NCBI GenBank assembly: GCA_947626365.1
Contig: CANQRW010000001.1
Location: 62,001-126,000, forward strand
DNA: 64,000 nucleotides
DNA from: an uncultured Lachnospiraceae bacterium
Lineage (GTDB): Bacteria > Bacillota > Clostridia > Lachnospirales > Lachnospiraceae
Direction of reading: 5' to 3'
The translations under genes and the position numbers were made by a program. The notes beneath the pieces are model-generated. The model had not been told where the DNA came from, made no database searches, and saw only the letters and a program-made list of their open reading frames with translations. Shown piece after piece: positions 6,950 to 20,500 of the stretch (positions are counted from its first letter, which is position 1; each line of letters starts with the position of its first letter).

Positions 6950-8098
6950 ATGAAGAACAGAATGTGGAGAGGGGCCTTTCTTGGCATCCTCACCGCCTGT
7001 ATGGCGCTTCAGTCCTGTTCTGTCTCTTACGCCGCATCAGATGGCGTGTCTTTGTATTCCCTGGAAGAAATGCTGCGGATTTCAAAAGAAAAGGAATCGC
7101 GTGTGACCGGAGAAGATCCGGAGTATATTCCGGACAGCCGATTTATAGTGGCTGACAGAATTCAGAATGACATTCGCGTAATGTCCATATCCGGACAATG
7201 TATAGAGACAGGAGCGGAACAGATATTTTACGCAGTGGGGAAAAATTATGTCCCGGAGGGGAGCATCCTGCCGGTTCTCTATGGAGGCGGAGTGGAATAC
7301 TCAAGCACTCTGGAAGGGCGGACCAGCAGGCAGGGAAATGTCTACACCCTGGTCCGCTTTGCGGTAAAACCGATGCCGGATGGAGGAACGGAAAATGAGT
7401 CCGGAGAATTCAAGGAACCGGAAGAAGACGAAAAACTGTGGGATTTGGCGGCAAAGGACCATTGGAGCCTTGGCGATATGGTGCGCTGCGATATAGGAGG
7501 AGAGAGCCTGCGGTTTCAGTGCATCGACCAGGACTACTATGGGAACGCGCTGTTTCTGTGCTGCCGCGTAATCCCGTCGGATACGGGATCCGAGTGCAGG
7601 AATGAGCAGCTTGCGGACGGCACCCACGGATATGTATTTTATCCCGGACCGGTTGCGTCTTTCGGAGAAAACAGTGAGTACAGGGAATCTAATATACGAA
7701 AATGGCTGAAAGACCAGGAGGCGGCGATTCCTCAGGCTCTGGAGACCAATGCCGGCGTGACGCAGGCGTATACAGGAAGGACAGGCAGCGGAACCTGCAG
7801 TCAGTTTGATACGTCGGAACTGAAGTCCTATGAGTTGGGAAGCCAGAGACTCATGGACAGGCTGTTTCTTCTTTCCATGGATGAGGCTGTCAGATACAGA
7901 ACTTATCTCTGGGATGTGGAGGATAAGTCAGAGTCGGCATTTTCCCAGAATTATTGGCTGAGAACCCCTGAGTACGGAGGAAACAAAGACAGCGGACGCG
8001 TGTATATCGTGGACCTGGCTGACGGAAGTATCCATTCCCAGCCGGTGACAGAACCGGCCGGGGTCAGACCGGTTTTTGTACTGCCCCAGAAGAACTGA
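6950..8098 (+). CDS. Secreted DUF6273-like protein
   Basis: A 382-residue exported protein with an N-terminal signal peptide (about residues 1-30, ending near SYAAS). The second half matches the DUF6273 pattern seen in many Lachnospiraceae surface proteins: an early WSLGDMVRCDIGG-like block, a central SNIRKWL, then YWLRTP and a final GVRPVFVLP near the C-terminus. The domain is often compared with sugar-binding or FGE-like folds, but its function is unknown. It is the first gene of a three-gene operon with two larger surface proteins (21 bp and 13 bp gaps), which suggests it is exported and works at the cell surface with them. Confidence 0.75.
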   Translation: MKNRMWRGAFLGILTACMALQSCSVSYAASDGVSLYSLEEMLRISKEKESRVTGEDPEYIPDSRFIVADRIQNDIRVMSISGQCIETGAEQIFYAVGKNYVPEGSILPVLYGGGVEYSSTLEGRTSRQGNVYTLVRFAVKPMPDGGTENESGEFKEPEEDEKLWDLAAKDHWSLGDMVRCDIGGESLRFQCIDQDYYGNALFLCCRVIPSDTGSECRNEQLADGTHGYVFYPGPVASFGENSEYRESNIRKWLKDQEAAIPQALETNAGVTQAYTGRTGSGTCSQFDTSELKSYELGSQRLMDRLFLLSMDEAVRYRTYLWDVEDKSESAFSQNYWLRTPEYGGNKDSGRVYIVDLADGSIHSQPVTEPAGVRPVFVLPQKN

Positions 8099-8119
8099 TT
8101 TTGGAAAGGAGAGCGTGAG

Positions 8120-11100
8120 ATGAAGAACGGAAAATCTTGGATAAAGGAACATATGAGAAAGATGGCGTGTGTGCTGGCGGCAGCCCTGATTCTGCAGACC
8201 GCGGCTTTTGGAATGCAGGCGGTTCCCGGAATTCTGTCAGAAGGCGCGGAAATATTCTGGCAGAGGATTGCGGGGAGCGGGCAGCCGGCTCTTGCGGCGG
8301 AGAATATCGCGACAGGAAGCGATGCGGAAGAGAAGGAGGAACATTCCGGCTATGGAAAAGAGGAAGAGGACATATCTCCGAAAGCGACGCCCTCAGAGGC
8401 CAGACCTTCGGAGAAAGAGAAACAATCTTCGGAGATCATGCCTGCCAGGATGGAACTTGGCGGTGAAAATCTCTGGAACGGCTGGAACGGGAAAATGGAG
8501 TTCCCCGGCGAGGGAACGGCAGAGGCGCCTTATCAGATAGGATCTCTGGCCCTGCTCATGGGACTTTCCCAGGCAGTGGCGGAAGGGGAAACCTTTGAGG
8601 GGACGTTTTTTGAACTGACCAGAAGCCTGGATCTGGGCGGCCTTAATATAAATTCCGGAAACTGGAATCCGATCGGCTGGTATTTGAGCAGCGATCAGAT
8701 GGGCGGAGAGGTTGAGACTCCATTTAAAGGCACTTTCGACGGCTGCGGAAACACGATTCAGGGTCTTAAGATTGTTCAGTCCGATGAAGGGCTGACGCAG
8801 CTGGGACTTTTCGGCGTTATTGACGGCGGAACCGTGAAGAATCTGCGGATTAAGGCGGAGGAAATCTGCGGAACCGACAGCATAGGAATTCTTGCGGGAA
8901 CCATAACCGGAGATGCGGTAATCTATAATGTGACTGTATCAGGAAGAGTGATCGCGGAGAGCAGCGGCCATGAGACGGTCGGCGGTATGCAGAGAGAACT
9001 TTCAGGCAATGCCGGAGGAATCGCTGGGACTGTAGACGGCAGGGACGGCCAGGCAACTATAGAAAACTGTAAGGCAGACGGAGTCACCGTTCGTTCCGAT
9101 AACGAGAAAAGCGGCACAGGCGGAATTGCGGGAGCGCTTTGCCGGGGCGATCTGGCGGATAATACAGTGAAAACCGGCGACAGCACCTATGAGCGGATTT
9201 CCGGCGCGGGATATGTCGGAGGAATCGTCGGGATCATGGAAGATGCCAGCATCTACAATTCTCTGGTGGAGGGAACCGTAGGCGGCAACGGAAGTCAGGC
9301 AGCAGGCGGAATCGTGGGCAGATACGAAAGCGGTAATCTGGCCGTAGCCAGATTTGCAGGCGATATCGGAAGAACCAATCAGGGCGCGTCTGCCCGGGAA
9401 GGCACATTCATCGGAACAAGAGGAAGCATCCCCTTCAGTTACGGAACAGAAGCCGGGGATAATCTGGCCTATCTGTTTACCGATACGGCGGAAAAAGCAA
9501 AGCAGGCGACAGGTTCCGACATGGACGGAGACAATTCTTTTACCAAAAGCGCCCACATCGGCTACTGGCTCGACAATCAGCAGACCTACGCTCTGGTTTC
9601 CAGAACAACGGAGTTCGGAGATGACAGCAGGTTCTTTTATGAAGAGCTGGAGGACGGAATCCGTTTTATTGTAACTGTCAAGCTGCAGAATGAATTCACC
9701 TCCGCAGGGATGGCGGAAGGCCTGGCGTTCCGCCTGGATCACTTCGCTCCAGGAGCCCAGGGGCAGCCGGTGAGAGGATATCTTCTCTCAGTGCCGAGGA
9801 TTGATGCCAGAAATGCCAATGGGACCTACGATACAGATGTGGCTTCTCTTACGGCTATGCCGGAAGGAAACCGTTCCTATTATCGCGCGATTGACAAGAA
9901 TCATCCGGCCGCGGTCGCTCCGGGGATGACGGTGTCTGTCGTCACGGCGCCGAAGAATAATGGCGCCAACCGGTATCAGATGGCGGTGGATACTGCGGAA
10001 CAGGGCAGCGTAAAGGCTCCGGTCTATATTAACGCGGCAGGAAGGCAGGTGCCTATGACCTATGTTTCCGGCGGAACTTATACGTTTCGGATGCCGGAAC
10101 GTGATACGGAGATTAACGCGGAATATGTAAAGGTGACGACAGTACTTACCATGACGCCGCAGGAGATGAAGATTTCCGTCGTGCAGACCAGAAGCGGCGA
10201 CCGGAAAAATCCGAATATCGTGACGGAGGTCCGCAGTCAGGACGGAGTTCTGATTGCCAGATACATTGATAATCAGCTGGATACGGCGGTTCAGGTTCAG
10301 CCGGTAGCGATTCACGGTGAACATAATGTGACAGGAGAGACGGCGGACCGAACGGTCAGGTGGTCTGTGGACGATACGGACCTTTTGAATCTGGAAGCGG
10401 AAGCCGGGTATACGGAAGGGGATGCCAGAATCCTTCCAAACCTGTCAGGTTCTTTTATACAGGGAATCATTTCCCGGGAGACCAAGGCCCAGTCAGACAG
10501 CCAGTATCAGGAGCCGATCAGTCCGGTAATCTACGAAAAGAAGGCGGTAGTCACGGCAGCGTCCAATCCGGATACCTCTGCGGATCACCAGGCGGTGTAC
10601 GGCAACTGCAAAGTAACGGTGACATTCCAGATCGTGGACCAGACGACCAGACGGGTAGAAGGGCTTCAGATGAATTACAGCGATATTACGATTACGATCA
10701 CGAGAAAACTCACGGGATACCGGCTGAATCCTGCGGAGACGATTACCTGTTCCGGTCCGGCGGTGCTGGCGGCGCAGCTTTATCCGGAACGGCCGTTTTA
10801 TAAGAATGTGACCTGGAAGGATCAGGGGAACGGAACTTCTCTCGTGCTTGCGCCGGGAGGGGCCAATTCCGCTCAATGCACTGTGACAGCGCGTTACGAT
10901 GAAAAAGGGCAGGACAATCCGGCCTGGATACAGAACGTGATATATGAAGATAACCGAAAGCGCCAGGAAGATCCGTATGCGGTATTAAATGGGTCTGCAG
11001 TGTACCAGGAGACAGTGACAGCCACATCAGAGGATCAGACCCATGGCGTAGTATCGGCAGACTGCCGTGTTACGGTTCGGTTTGAGACGAAAGATGATAC

Positions 11101-11548
11101 AGTGCTGTCCCTGTATTCCGGCGGGTCCGGCGGAGGCGGGTCGTCCGGTTCCGGAGGAGGAAGCTCCGGCAGCGGGAAATCCGCTGGAATATCAGCAGCT
11201 CCGTCGGGCAGCGTCGCGGGAACATGGACCCAGGAACCGGATGGAAACTGGACCTTCGCTGTCAGCGGGCAGATTTACCGCAGCCGGTGGGCGTATATCT
11301 ACAACCCTTATGCGGACACGGCAAAGGGGCAGCAGCCGGCGGATTGGTTCTATTTTGATGAGAATGGCCATATGACGACAGGATGGAAGTGGATAGCCGG
11401 TTCTGACGGCAAAAGCCGCTGTTACTATTTGAATGAACGTCAGGACGGAACGAAGGGAGCAATGTATCACGACGGAATAACTCCTGACGGCTATCAGGTG
11501 AATCATGACGGGGCATGGACTGTGAACGGTGTCGTTCAGATAAAGTGA
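8120..11548 (+). CDS. Large secreted GLUG-motif protein with C-terminal cell-wall-binding repeats
   Basis: A 1142-residue exported protein. A signal peptide occupies about residues 1-55, followed by an acidic Ser/Glu-rich linker with the recurring ATPSEA motif. A beta-solenoid-like region with GLUG-type repeats follows (about 220-430; for example GLFGVIDGGTVKNL, GGIAGTVDG, GGIVGIMED, GGIVGRYESG). Ig-like beta domains fill the middle. Near the C-terminus a Gly/Ser-rich hinge (about 1000-1020) precedes one to two choline/cell-wall-binding-type repeats (DWFYFDENGHMTTGWKWI, then a CYYLNE block). There is no LPXTG or membrane anchor, so attachment is probably non-covalent. It is co-transcribed with the giant adhesin 13 bp downstream. 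Confidence 0.78.
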   Translation: MKNGKSWIKEHMRKMACVLAAALILQTAAFGMQAVPGILSEGAEIFWQRIAGSGQPALAAENIATGSDAEEKEEHSGYGKEEEDISPKATPSEARPSEKEKQSSEIMPARMELGGENLWNGWNGKMEFPGEGTAEAPYQIGSLALLMGLSQAVAEGETFEGTFFELTRSLDLGGLNINSGNWNPIGWYLSSDQMGGEVETPFKGTFDGCGNTIQGLKIVQSDEGLTQLGLFGVIDGGTVKNLRIKAEEICGTDSIGILAGTITGDAVIYNVTVSGRVIAESSGHETVGGMQRELSGNAGGIAGTVDGRDGQATIENCKADGVTVRSDNEKSGTGGIAGALCRGDLADNTVKTGDSTYERISGAGYVGGIVGIMEDASIYNSLVEGTVGGNGSQAAGGIVGRYESGNLAVARFAGDIGRTNQGASAREGTFIGTRGSIPFSYGTEAGDNLAYLFTDTAEKAKQATGSDMDGDNSFTKSAHIGYWLDNQQTYALVSRTTEFGDDSRFFYEELEDGIRFIVTVKLQNEFTSAGMAEGLAFRLDHFAPGAQGQPVRGYLLSVPRIDARNANGTYDTDVASLTAMPEGNRSYYRAIDKNHPAAVAPGMTVSVVTAPKNNGANRYQMAVDTAEQGSVKAPVYINAAGRQVPMTYVSGGTYTFRMPERDTEINAEYVKVTTVLTMTPQEMKISVVQTRSGDRKNPNIVTEVRSQDGVLIARYIDNQLDTAVQVQPVAIHGEHNVTGETADRTVRWSVDDTDLLNLEAEAGYTEGDARILPNLSGSFIQGIISRETKAQSDSQYQEPISPVIYEKKAVVTAASNPDTSADHQAVYGNCKVTVTFQIVDQTTRRVEGLQMNYSDITITITRKLTGYRLNPAETITCSGPAVLAAQLYPERPFYKNVTWKDQGNGTSLVLAPGGANSAQCTVTARYDEKGQDNPAWIQNVIYEDNRKRQEDPYAVLNGSAVYQETVTATSEDQTHGVVSADCRVTVRFETKDDTVLSLYSGGSGGGGSSGSGGGSSGSGKSAGISAAPSGSVAGTWTQEPDGNWTFAVSGQIYRSRWAYIYNPYADTAKGQQPADWFYFDENGHMTTGWKWIAGSDGKSRCYYLNERQDGTKGAMYHDGITPDGYQVNHDGAWTVNGVVQIK

Positions 11549-11561
11549 GAGAGGGATTCGT

Positions 11562-14500
11562 ATGAAGAATAAACGTTTTCAAAAGAAAGGCAGGCGGCTT
11601 CTTGCCGGCTGTATGGCGGCAGTCTGCTTTTTTCTGGCAGCAGCAGTCTCATTTGACGGAATGACGCTGGTCAGTCATGCCACTACATTCCGCGGGACCA
11701 ATATCTGGAGCGGGGGCAGCGAGACGCTGTTCGGAAAAAGCAGAAATTACCTGTACCGCTGGACAGACGGATATCAGATGACCTTCTGTATATCCCCGGG
11801 CAAGCACATGGGAAGCACAGTGGTGGCGGATTCGCTCAGGACAACCATAACAGATGAGTCGATACCGTATATTAAGAGCAGGGAAGATTATAAAAAGCTG
11901 GCCCTTATCTGTACCTGGTATGATCATAACGGATCTATTATGGCGGATAATGCGACTTACGGGGCTGCCCAGGCAGCTGTCTGGGCCATTATGAACAGCG
12001 GATGGGAAAGCGCGGACTCCATAGCGGCGGCGGTTAACCGGCATGTCCGGGGAACAGCGGCCAGGTGGCAGGCGCTGAAAGCGTATGTGGAGAATGACAG
12101 CAGCGACATAGAAGGTGTTCCGTCCTGGGTTAAGACCTCCTCATACGGTGCGGAACAGGAGCCTGTGAAAATGCAGCTGGCAGACGGAGTGTGGACTGCG
12201 GAGCTGGATATTTCCTCTGCGCCTCAGCTGGCCGCTTTGGACTGGCAGTTTGCCGGGGATTCTGCAGGCTGGTCGAAGCGGGTTGAAGACGGAAAGCTGA
12301 TTTTTACATATTCCGGAAGCCAGCAGGCCGGCATCCAGGTAACGGCGGAACTCACGGAGAGCCTGAAAGCTGCGGCCAAGAATACATCGGCGATTAATTT
12401 GTACATACCTGAGGGGCCTAAGGACCGAATCCAGGCGATGATATCCGCGGGAGTCAATGAAGTGAAAGCTTATGTGCAGCTGGCCATGACAGATGAAGTA
12501 TCAAATCCTGTAGGCACGGGCAGCGAGATTCATCTTGATATTTATGAGCATGAGGAGACATTTCAGGCCCATTACCTGACAGATCTGGGAAAATTCTGCG
12601 CGGAGACGGGACAGCCGCTGGAGAATGCGGAGTTTCGTGTGCTGGAGGCCTTTGACGGAAGTCAGGTGGAAGGAAATATACGCACAGTCTATATGACGCC
12701 GAAACCGGCGGTGTGGCAGAATTTTAAGGTGTGCGCCGAGGCGGTTACTGATGAAAACGGGCATATCTCTCATACGGATACTAAAAAATACAAATATCTG
12801 AAAACATATTGCGATGGCCATCCGGAGCCGGATTATCTTCCGGTTCCGGATGGTGAAGGGAGCGAAGACGAGGCCGCCGCGGTGGAGGAGGAGAACGAGC
12901 GCCTTTATCAGAAATGGAAAGCACTGGTGGATGCCTGCGAGGCCCGGGAGATGACGGGAAATCATTTTCATGGAATGAATTCCGGAGAAGGGCTGGAAAA
13001 AATGCTGGCGGATCGTCAGGAAGCCTACGAAAGATTTATTGAGCTTCAATATGACTATACGTTTCAGGAGATTCAGGCCAGATATGGATATATACGTCAT
13101 GGCCTCCACAACGATGATCAGCCCATTCCGGTGGTTCGCATCCGATCATCCGAGGCAGGCGGCGGATATGAGATTATCAATAAGGAAGTGATTGTGGATG
13201 AAAGCATAGGCTATGGTTCAGAATCCCTGGAAGATGAAGAAGAATGGGAAGAGGATGATCTTGACCGGCAGGCCGGGAATCTTCAGGAAGCTGCCGGTCG
13301 GGCGGATAAGCCTTTGTATGCTCTGGAAAATATTCGAAAAGTGTCTGACCGGGAAGAGGAAGACCTGATCATCATGTCGGAACGTGCGGCGACAGAGGCA
13401 GATGCGGTGAAGAATCTGCCGAAGGAGAAAACGGAAGATGGGGATGAAAGCATATGGAATGATGAGGCCACGCCGTCGGATGCAGCCAGGCGGTCATATC
13501 GGTACCAGATGCTTAACAGAGCCGTCCGCATGCGGGCGGAAGAGGATGAGGAAGATGAAGGATCTGCAGTTCTTCCGGAACCGGAAGAGGATACTGTGGA
13601 GCCCATAGAACCCTATGGGGATACCGATACAGTGTCCTATACCTTTTCTGTGAAGGATCACCGGACAGAAGGTGAGATCCATATTAACAAAAGGGACATG
13701 GAACTTTTGGACGGGGAATCCGACGATTATGACAGTTATGGCGACACGCAGGGGGATGCCACGCTGGAAGGGGCTGTTTATGGCCTTTATGCCGCGGAGG
13801 ATATTGTTCATCCGGACGGAAAAACAGGCACAGTTTATGAGAAAGGCAGCCTGACGGCCATCGGAACCACAGATAAGAACGGCGATGCATCGTTTTTGGC
13901 ATACACAGAGGAAAGTCCCGCACTCTCCCTGGTGGGACATCCCCTGATTCCCGGCCGGTACTGCATAAAGGAGATTGCCAGGTCGGAAGGATATGAGCTG
14001 ACAGCAGGACCGGATTTATCCGGGGCAGGAGAAGATTCCGAAGGGATGGAAGCTGTGGGAAGGGCAGATGTGACTGCGACCATGAGCCATCCCATAGACA
14101 TGCATGACGGTTCCTGGCTGGAATTTGATGTGACATATCAGAATACGGCAGACGGTTTTGATATTCTGGTCAGCGGATTTCCGGAAGGGAGTACCTTCTT
14201 CCGGTCCCGCATGAAAGAGACGGCGGAGACCGCAGAGGGAGGCGTGGTCGTAGGAACCAGGCTGGTTGAGACAGGCGAATATGAGAGGGCCAGTGCCGGA
14301 GAATACCGTTTGGACGAAAATGGAAACTATATTCCCCTGACGGATGGGGATGGGAATCCTCTTTATGATACTTCCAAACCGGTATCCGGAACTTACTATG
14401 TGACCAGAAGGCTGAATTACTATCCGTCAGGAGAGGCAAGCCCTGTGGTCGATCCCGGAAAATGGGCAGATACGTCGGCAGCCGATACGGATTATGTGAA

Positions 14501-17500
14501 AGCGGAGACGAACTCCATGCTGGAACAGATTGGGTACCGCCTTCTGGATCCCGAAGACGGGGACGATGCGCCGTGGACTGTGCTGGAGCTGAGCGGAAAT
14601 ACTAATCAGGAGCTGGCGGAGGAAATTCTGGACTGGTTTGCTGTCAATTCCTTCTGGGACAGCGGAGCGGTACACAGTATACGGAAGACAGATAAAGGAT
14701 ATGAAGCGGTTATTTTCCATGATATGACCAGAATTTCAGGAACTGCCGTGTATGAGCAGAGGAGCGGCATGCTGTACGTAAGGACCGGCTTGGATGTGAC
14801 AGGAATGGGCCGGCGGCATATGTTCGTTCCCTATGAGCCGTCGGAGTTTGTCATGGGAAATACTTACGCTACGGTGGAAACGGTTCGGAAACCTCAGGGA
14901 GAGATCGTGTTCCCACAGAATTTGGGAGAAGTGCTGGAGGCGGTTTATCAGCCGCTGTACCAGCAGTATGAAGAGGGAGAGTACCGGCTGGACGGTCAGG
15001 GCAACAAGATCCCGATTATGAAGCTGGAATATATTTATGAGGAGAAGGAGGAGATTACAAGTGATTACGAGCTGACGCCTCTGGAAGCAGTCTATGATCC
15101 GGTAAGTCAGGCGTATCGGATTCATGTGGATAATACGGTAGACTGGAATCAGACAACCGAAGCGGTCACGGAGACATTCCGCGCCGTCGCTCCGCGGCAG
15201 ACTATTGAGGAGAACGGAGAGGAAATGTTCTTCAGCGATTATCTGACCAATATAAAAGGGGCCGGAGCAAGCGCGTTTGCCTCTCTGCGCCTGGCGGACG
15301 GAGAAAAGGAGCCGGACTGGGAGGAGAACCAGAAGGCAGGAGCCATTCAGCTGACTTATCCGGGACAGATTTCCCCCATGCAGGATGGGGAAGGGACGCC
15401 GGGATGGGGAACCAGAAGGAAGCCTTTTCCGACAGAGGAAAATGTGATCAGACAGACGGTGAAGGTGATAAAGGATGTGACGGGCGGAGAAGAGGAAAAA
15501 CTGAATAATTTCCGCTTCAAGGCCTATCTGAAGAGCAATCTTAAGCGCTTATACCGCAGCGACGACGGGAAAATCGTGTGGATTGACAGGAAGGGCAGGG
15601 AGATTGACGTATTATCCTCCAATCAGACCTATCCCGGTCTGGTCTCGGATATTTTTACGCAGGTTCCCAGGAGGATAAGTCCTCTTTACAAGGATACCAG
15701 TCAGGCGATAGAGGCCAATCCGTCTCTGTATGATTCGGAACAGGAGAAGAGACTGTCCGGATATACGGCGATTCTGGAGACGGCGGAGGGCGGCGATTCC
15801 GGAGAAGCCGATCCGGCTGCGGTAAGGTATAACTACGAGAAATTCTTCCAGGCAATCCGTGTGGCAAATCATGACAAGTGGGACGATGGCGCGCCTACCT
15901 ATACGTCTTACCGTCCTCTGGGCAACGAGGCGAACAGGAGCGCTGAAGCGGAAGAAAATGCGAAAGCCTCCGATATGGTGCGGCAATTTGCCATTGACTG
16001 GTACCTGGATAAGGAGGCGGAAAAGCTGACCGATTCCGGGAAAGAGACGGCCTACAGCGACGAGTTGTATGATAAAGCTCTCTATCAGGCAATCCTTAAG
16101 GCCGACGATTATCTGGAACCATTTTTTGAATATGACCTGGATGAAATTTATGCCATAGAATGGGAGCAGGATGCAGAAGGAGGAAGCGATGGAGACAGGA
16201 CTACGCTCAGCGCGGATTCTGACGGCGGCGAATACTTCTATGGGATTTCCGAATACCTGCCGTACGGTACCTATGTGATCGTGGAACAGCAGCCGGCTTA
16301 TGAAGCGCTGCGGGATTTCTCTAACCGGCATTATGCGGCGGACCGGCCCAGGGAGATCGTAGTGCCGTCCGTGTATGAAGACGGAGAAGACTCCGGCGAT
16401 ATTCTCAGCAGCAGATATATTTACCATAAGGAGATGACGCCTGAGGAATTGACGAAGCAGTATCAAATCCGTTTTAATGAGGAATCTGATGTGATTCAGG
16501 CCCACAATAACAGCGGAGATTTCCAGATTTATAAATATGGTATGGATATTCACAGAATCAGCAATGGGACGGAAGATACTGCGCAGTGGAATTATTTCGC
16601 GCTGACTCAGGGCAGATGGAAGCCTTATGAGAATTATTACAATGACCAGGATGACAGGACGGCAGGAAAGGTGACCTACTATCTGTCGGAAGACGGCAGC
16701 GGAAGGGACGCGATAGGGCAGATTTACCGTTACAGCTCCGTGTCGGAGGATAAAGGAGAAACTGGCGGAATCGCTTCTATGACAGGAATGACCACCGCGT
16801 TTGACGGTATGTACAGTCCGGCGCTGGTATCCCGAAATTTTGAAAAGGATAAATCGGACGAAGGTCTGAACGACGGGGCTGATTCAGCCCGGGTAAGATT
16901 TCTGGATGAGTATTACAAGGTCAGTCTCCGCATTGAAAAGATGGATTCCGAGACCGGGGAAAATCTGCTTCATGACGGAGCGGCTTTCAATATATATAGA
17001 GCCAGCCGCGAAGAGACGCCGGAGGGAACCGGTCAGGTGAAATTTTATGAGGAAGATACTACGATCTCCGGAAGCCGTGAATTCCTGGAAAGCATGTGCG
17101 CTGAGGATATCAGGCCCATGGCCCGGACGCGTCAGAGCGGGAAGATATCTGTACTGAATTGGATAGAAGGCATTTTGGAAAGCGCGGTGAGAAGGACGGC
17201 TCTCGGTCCGGGAAATCTGTATACCGGTCTGGTGCGGGCCGGAACGCCAATCTGTCAGGAAGAGGACCGAATCTATCAGACAGATGCCTATGGAGTAAAA
17301 ACAGGAAGTTTCGGGTCATTCATCACCACTCGGGACGGACTTATGATGGATGAAGCCACAGATTCGGCTATGGTTAACGGAGAGCAGAATGCCGGATATC
17401 TGGAGACGCCCAAGCCGCTGGAAGCGGGGGTCTATGTACTGGCGGAGAGCAAAGTCCCGGATGGGTACGTCAGATGCCGTCCCATAGCAATAGAAATCTA

Positions 17501-20500
17501 CAGTGATGAAGTCACCTATTATCGGAAAGGCGACCGGGACAGCAGAGTTGTGGGCGCGGCGTATGACCGGCCGCAGTCAGGACAGGATACGGCCCGCGTA
17601 TATGTGGAGAATGAGCCTGTGAAGCTGCAGGTGGAGAAGCTGAAGGAAGCGTTTGAACCGGGCGGTGAGGCCGGCCGGCAGACCATTACCTATAAGGTCA
17701 GCGGACGTATCGACGGCAGCCTGACGCAGATTGGGGGAAACCCCGGATACGAATACGCCTATAAGAACGGACGTTATATGGGCTACGCGTGGAAAAAGGG
17801 AACCCTGGAATATCTGAAAGCCAGGAAAGAAGCGGGAGAACAGGTGAAAATCGTTTATCAGGAGGGATTGTTTGCCGGTTACGGCTACATAACCAGAATG
17901 CTTGAATCAGCGGACGATAAAAATCCTTATGTGCCGGGAGCGGTTATGACGCTGTTTGAAGGAATCGCGGTCTTGCCGTCAGGCGATACGCAGGATCAGG
18001 CCTTTGAGGGCGTAACCGTACAGAGGCAGGCAAACGGCAGTGTAGGCCGCATGTATGTGGAAAAAGGGTACGCTGGTACAAGAACAGAGTTTATTCAGAC
18101 CCAGGCGGAGGAATCCCGTGAGAGCGAAGATACGGCCTATTGGAGCGCCGAGACGGTTCAGAGGGAAGATACGGATATCCTGTATTATGATCTGGGCGGC
18201 CTTCAGATTTTTCAGACGGAAACGATAGACGGAAGGACAGTTACGTACGGATTTGGAAGGAACCATGAGAAGATTCCAATCAGCCAGATTGAGGAGGATA
18301 AACAGCTGGTTTCCAGAACGGACGGCGGACATTCCATCTTCGCGTTTCGCGGCACAGTGCCGGTGCTGGAACTGGAAGGAGGCGACTTTACAGAGATATC
18401 CTATTCCGATGAGGACAAGGTGCTGGAAGGGACCTTTGCAAGACCGGTGAGGAAGAACAACGGCCAGGTGGTGATGAGTTCGGGAGTAACCGTATATCAT
18501 TTGGACAGAGATGGAAACCGTGACAGCCTGGTGGATCCTTACACAGGTATGGCGTATGCGATTGCCGAGGACCAGACAGAAGAAACTGCCAGCGCCGGGA
18601 TTCAGGTATTGGTGTGGCCGGTAACGATTGCCAGAGATGAGAACGGACAGATTATAGCGAAAGATAAGATCACCACATCCAGAATTGCCACAGTTAATGA
18701 AGATAATGAGAATCAGGAGTATCTGACAGGTTCCTGGAAATCGGAAGCGGGAGAGGAAAGCCACCGGCTTTCTACGCTTGAGAAGAACCAGCGGAATCAG
18801 AATATGGAAGGCGAACAGCTTCTGACGGAGAATAACGGAACTTTTGAGAAATCCATGAAGCTGGAATATGATGAACACGGGCTGCCGGAATATTACCGGA
18901 GAGGCAGCGGCACTTATGAGCAGAATACTTCCCTCTATGACCGGAGCGGAAGCCTGATCCGAGAGAAGCAGGCAGACCTGCTGGAAGATTATGAGCAGGC
19001 ATCCTACCATATTGATAACCAGGAACCGGCCTACCACAGGCTGGGTGAAGGCTATATTTTGGAGAATACTTGGGTTACGGGAGATTCTTCGCCCAACGAT
19101 CCATTTGCAGAAGCTATGACGGAGGGACAGGCGGATATCCTGAAGAGAGTGCCGGCAGGAACCTACATTATGGAAGAACTGAAAGCTCCGGAAGGATATC
19201 TGAAAGGGCTTCCTGTAGGAGTTGTCGTGAAAGAAACTGCCCGGATTCAGAAAACAGACATGGTGGATTATGCTACGAAGATCGTGGTGAATAAAGTGGA
19301 TGGAAGCGAAAATCTGGAATATTCCGTTCTGGATATGCAGAAAAAGACATTAACGGGGACACATCCGACGATTGGTTCTGTCACAGAAGGCAAGGGAGCC
19401 TTCAGCTTCACGCAGCTTCCCGGGGCTTCCATGGCGCTTTATCCGGCAGACGATCTTTCCGGAGAAGAAAGGGAGCCTGAGATTCAATGGACTTCCGGAG
19501 ACACCCCTCTTTATCGTGAGGCCGTTCCGACGGGAAAATATACGCTGGAGGAAAGTTCACGGCCGGAAGGATTTGTGACAGCTCCTCCGGTACAGCTGGA
19601 GGTGGAGGAGACCAGGCAGGTACAGGATTATACGTTGTATAACGACCATACAAAGATGGAGATAGAGAAATACATGACGGACGAGGAGAAAGGAACGGTT
19701 TCCCTGGTGGATGGCGCTGTATTTGCTCTCTATGAGGCGGTGACGGACGAGGATGGTCAGGTCCTCTATGATGAAGAAGGCAGCCCGCGCTATGATAAGA
19801 GCCGGATGGCAGATCGTTTTGTGTCCGGAAGCAGGGAAGAATACGCAGGATTCATTGAGGCTTTTGAAGATATGTACAGGACCTACGGAACCGAAGGGAG
19901 GAGCCTGTCCTGGAATTACAATGGAATAGACCGAAGCGCCAGATATATTTCTCACACGCAGATTGATGCATCCGACGGGGGAGGCAGCGGCAGCAGCTTT
20001 CCGACTGCGGCGCAGATGATCTTTCGGACCGGAACCGGGGCAGATATCAGAATTACCATCTATCAGCAGCAGGATAACCGACAGGGAAAAGACTTTGTGT
20101 TTGAGTACCAGTTTGATTACCGGAAGCTTCCGCATGTGAACGAGCGTGCTGTCTCTTATATGACCATAGAGGGAAGAAGGAGATTTGATTATCTGCCTGC
20201 TGACGGAGTCTATGTTCTGGTGGAAACTCAGCCGCCGGAAGGATTTGCGGGGGCAAAACCCTTGATCATCCGAATGGAAGATACGGCAGATGTACAGAGG
20301 TATCGCGTAGAGAATACGGAAGGCGCGATCATGATCTCCAAAACATTTTCAGACGGCAGCGGGAAGGAGGAAAAGGAACTGCCCGGCGCCAGGATGGCCT
20401 TGTATCGCGCCGGAGCTTCGGGCGAACTGATTCGAGACGATGCCCACCTGGCGGCGTGGTGGATCAGCGGCCGCGATGGAATTTACACAGAGCTGGATCA

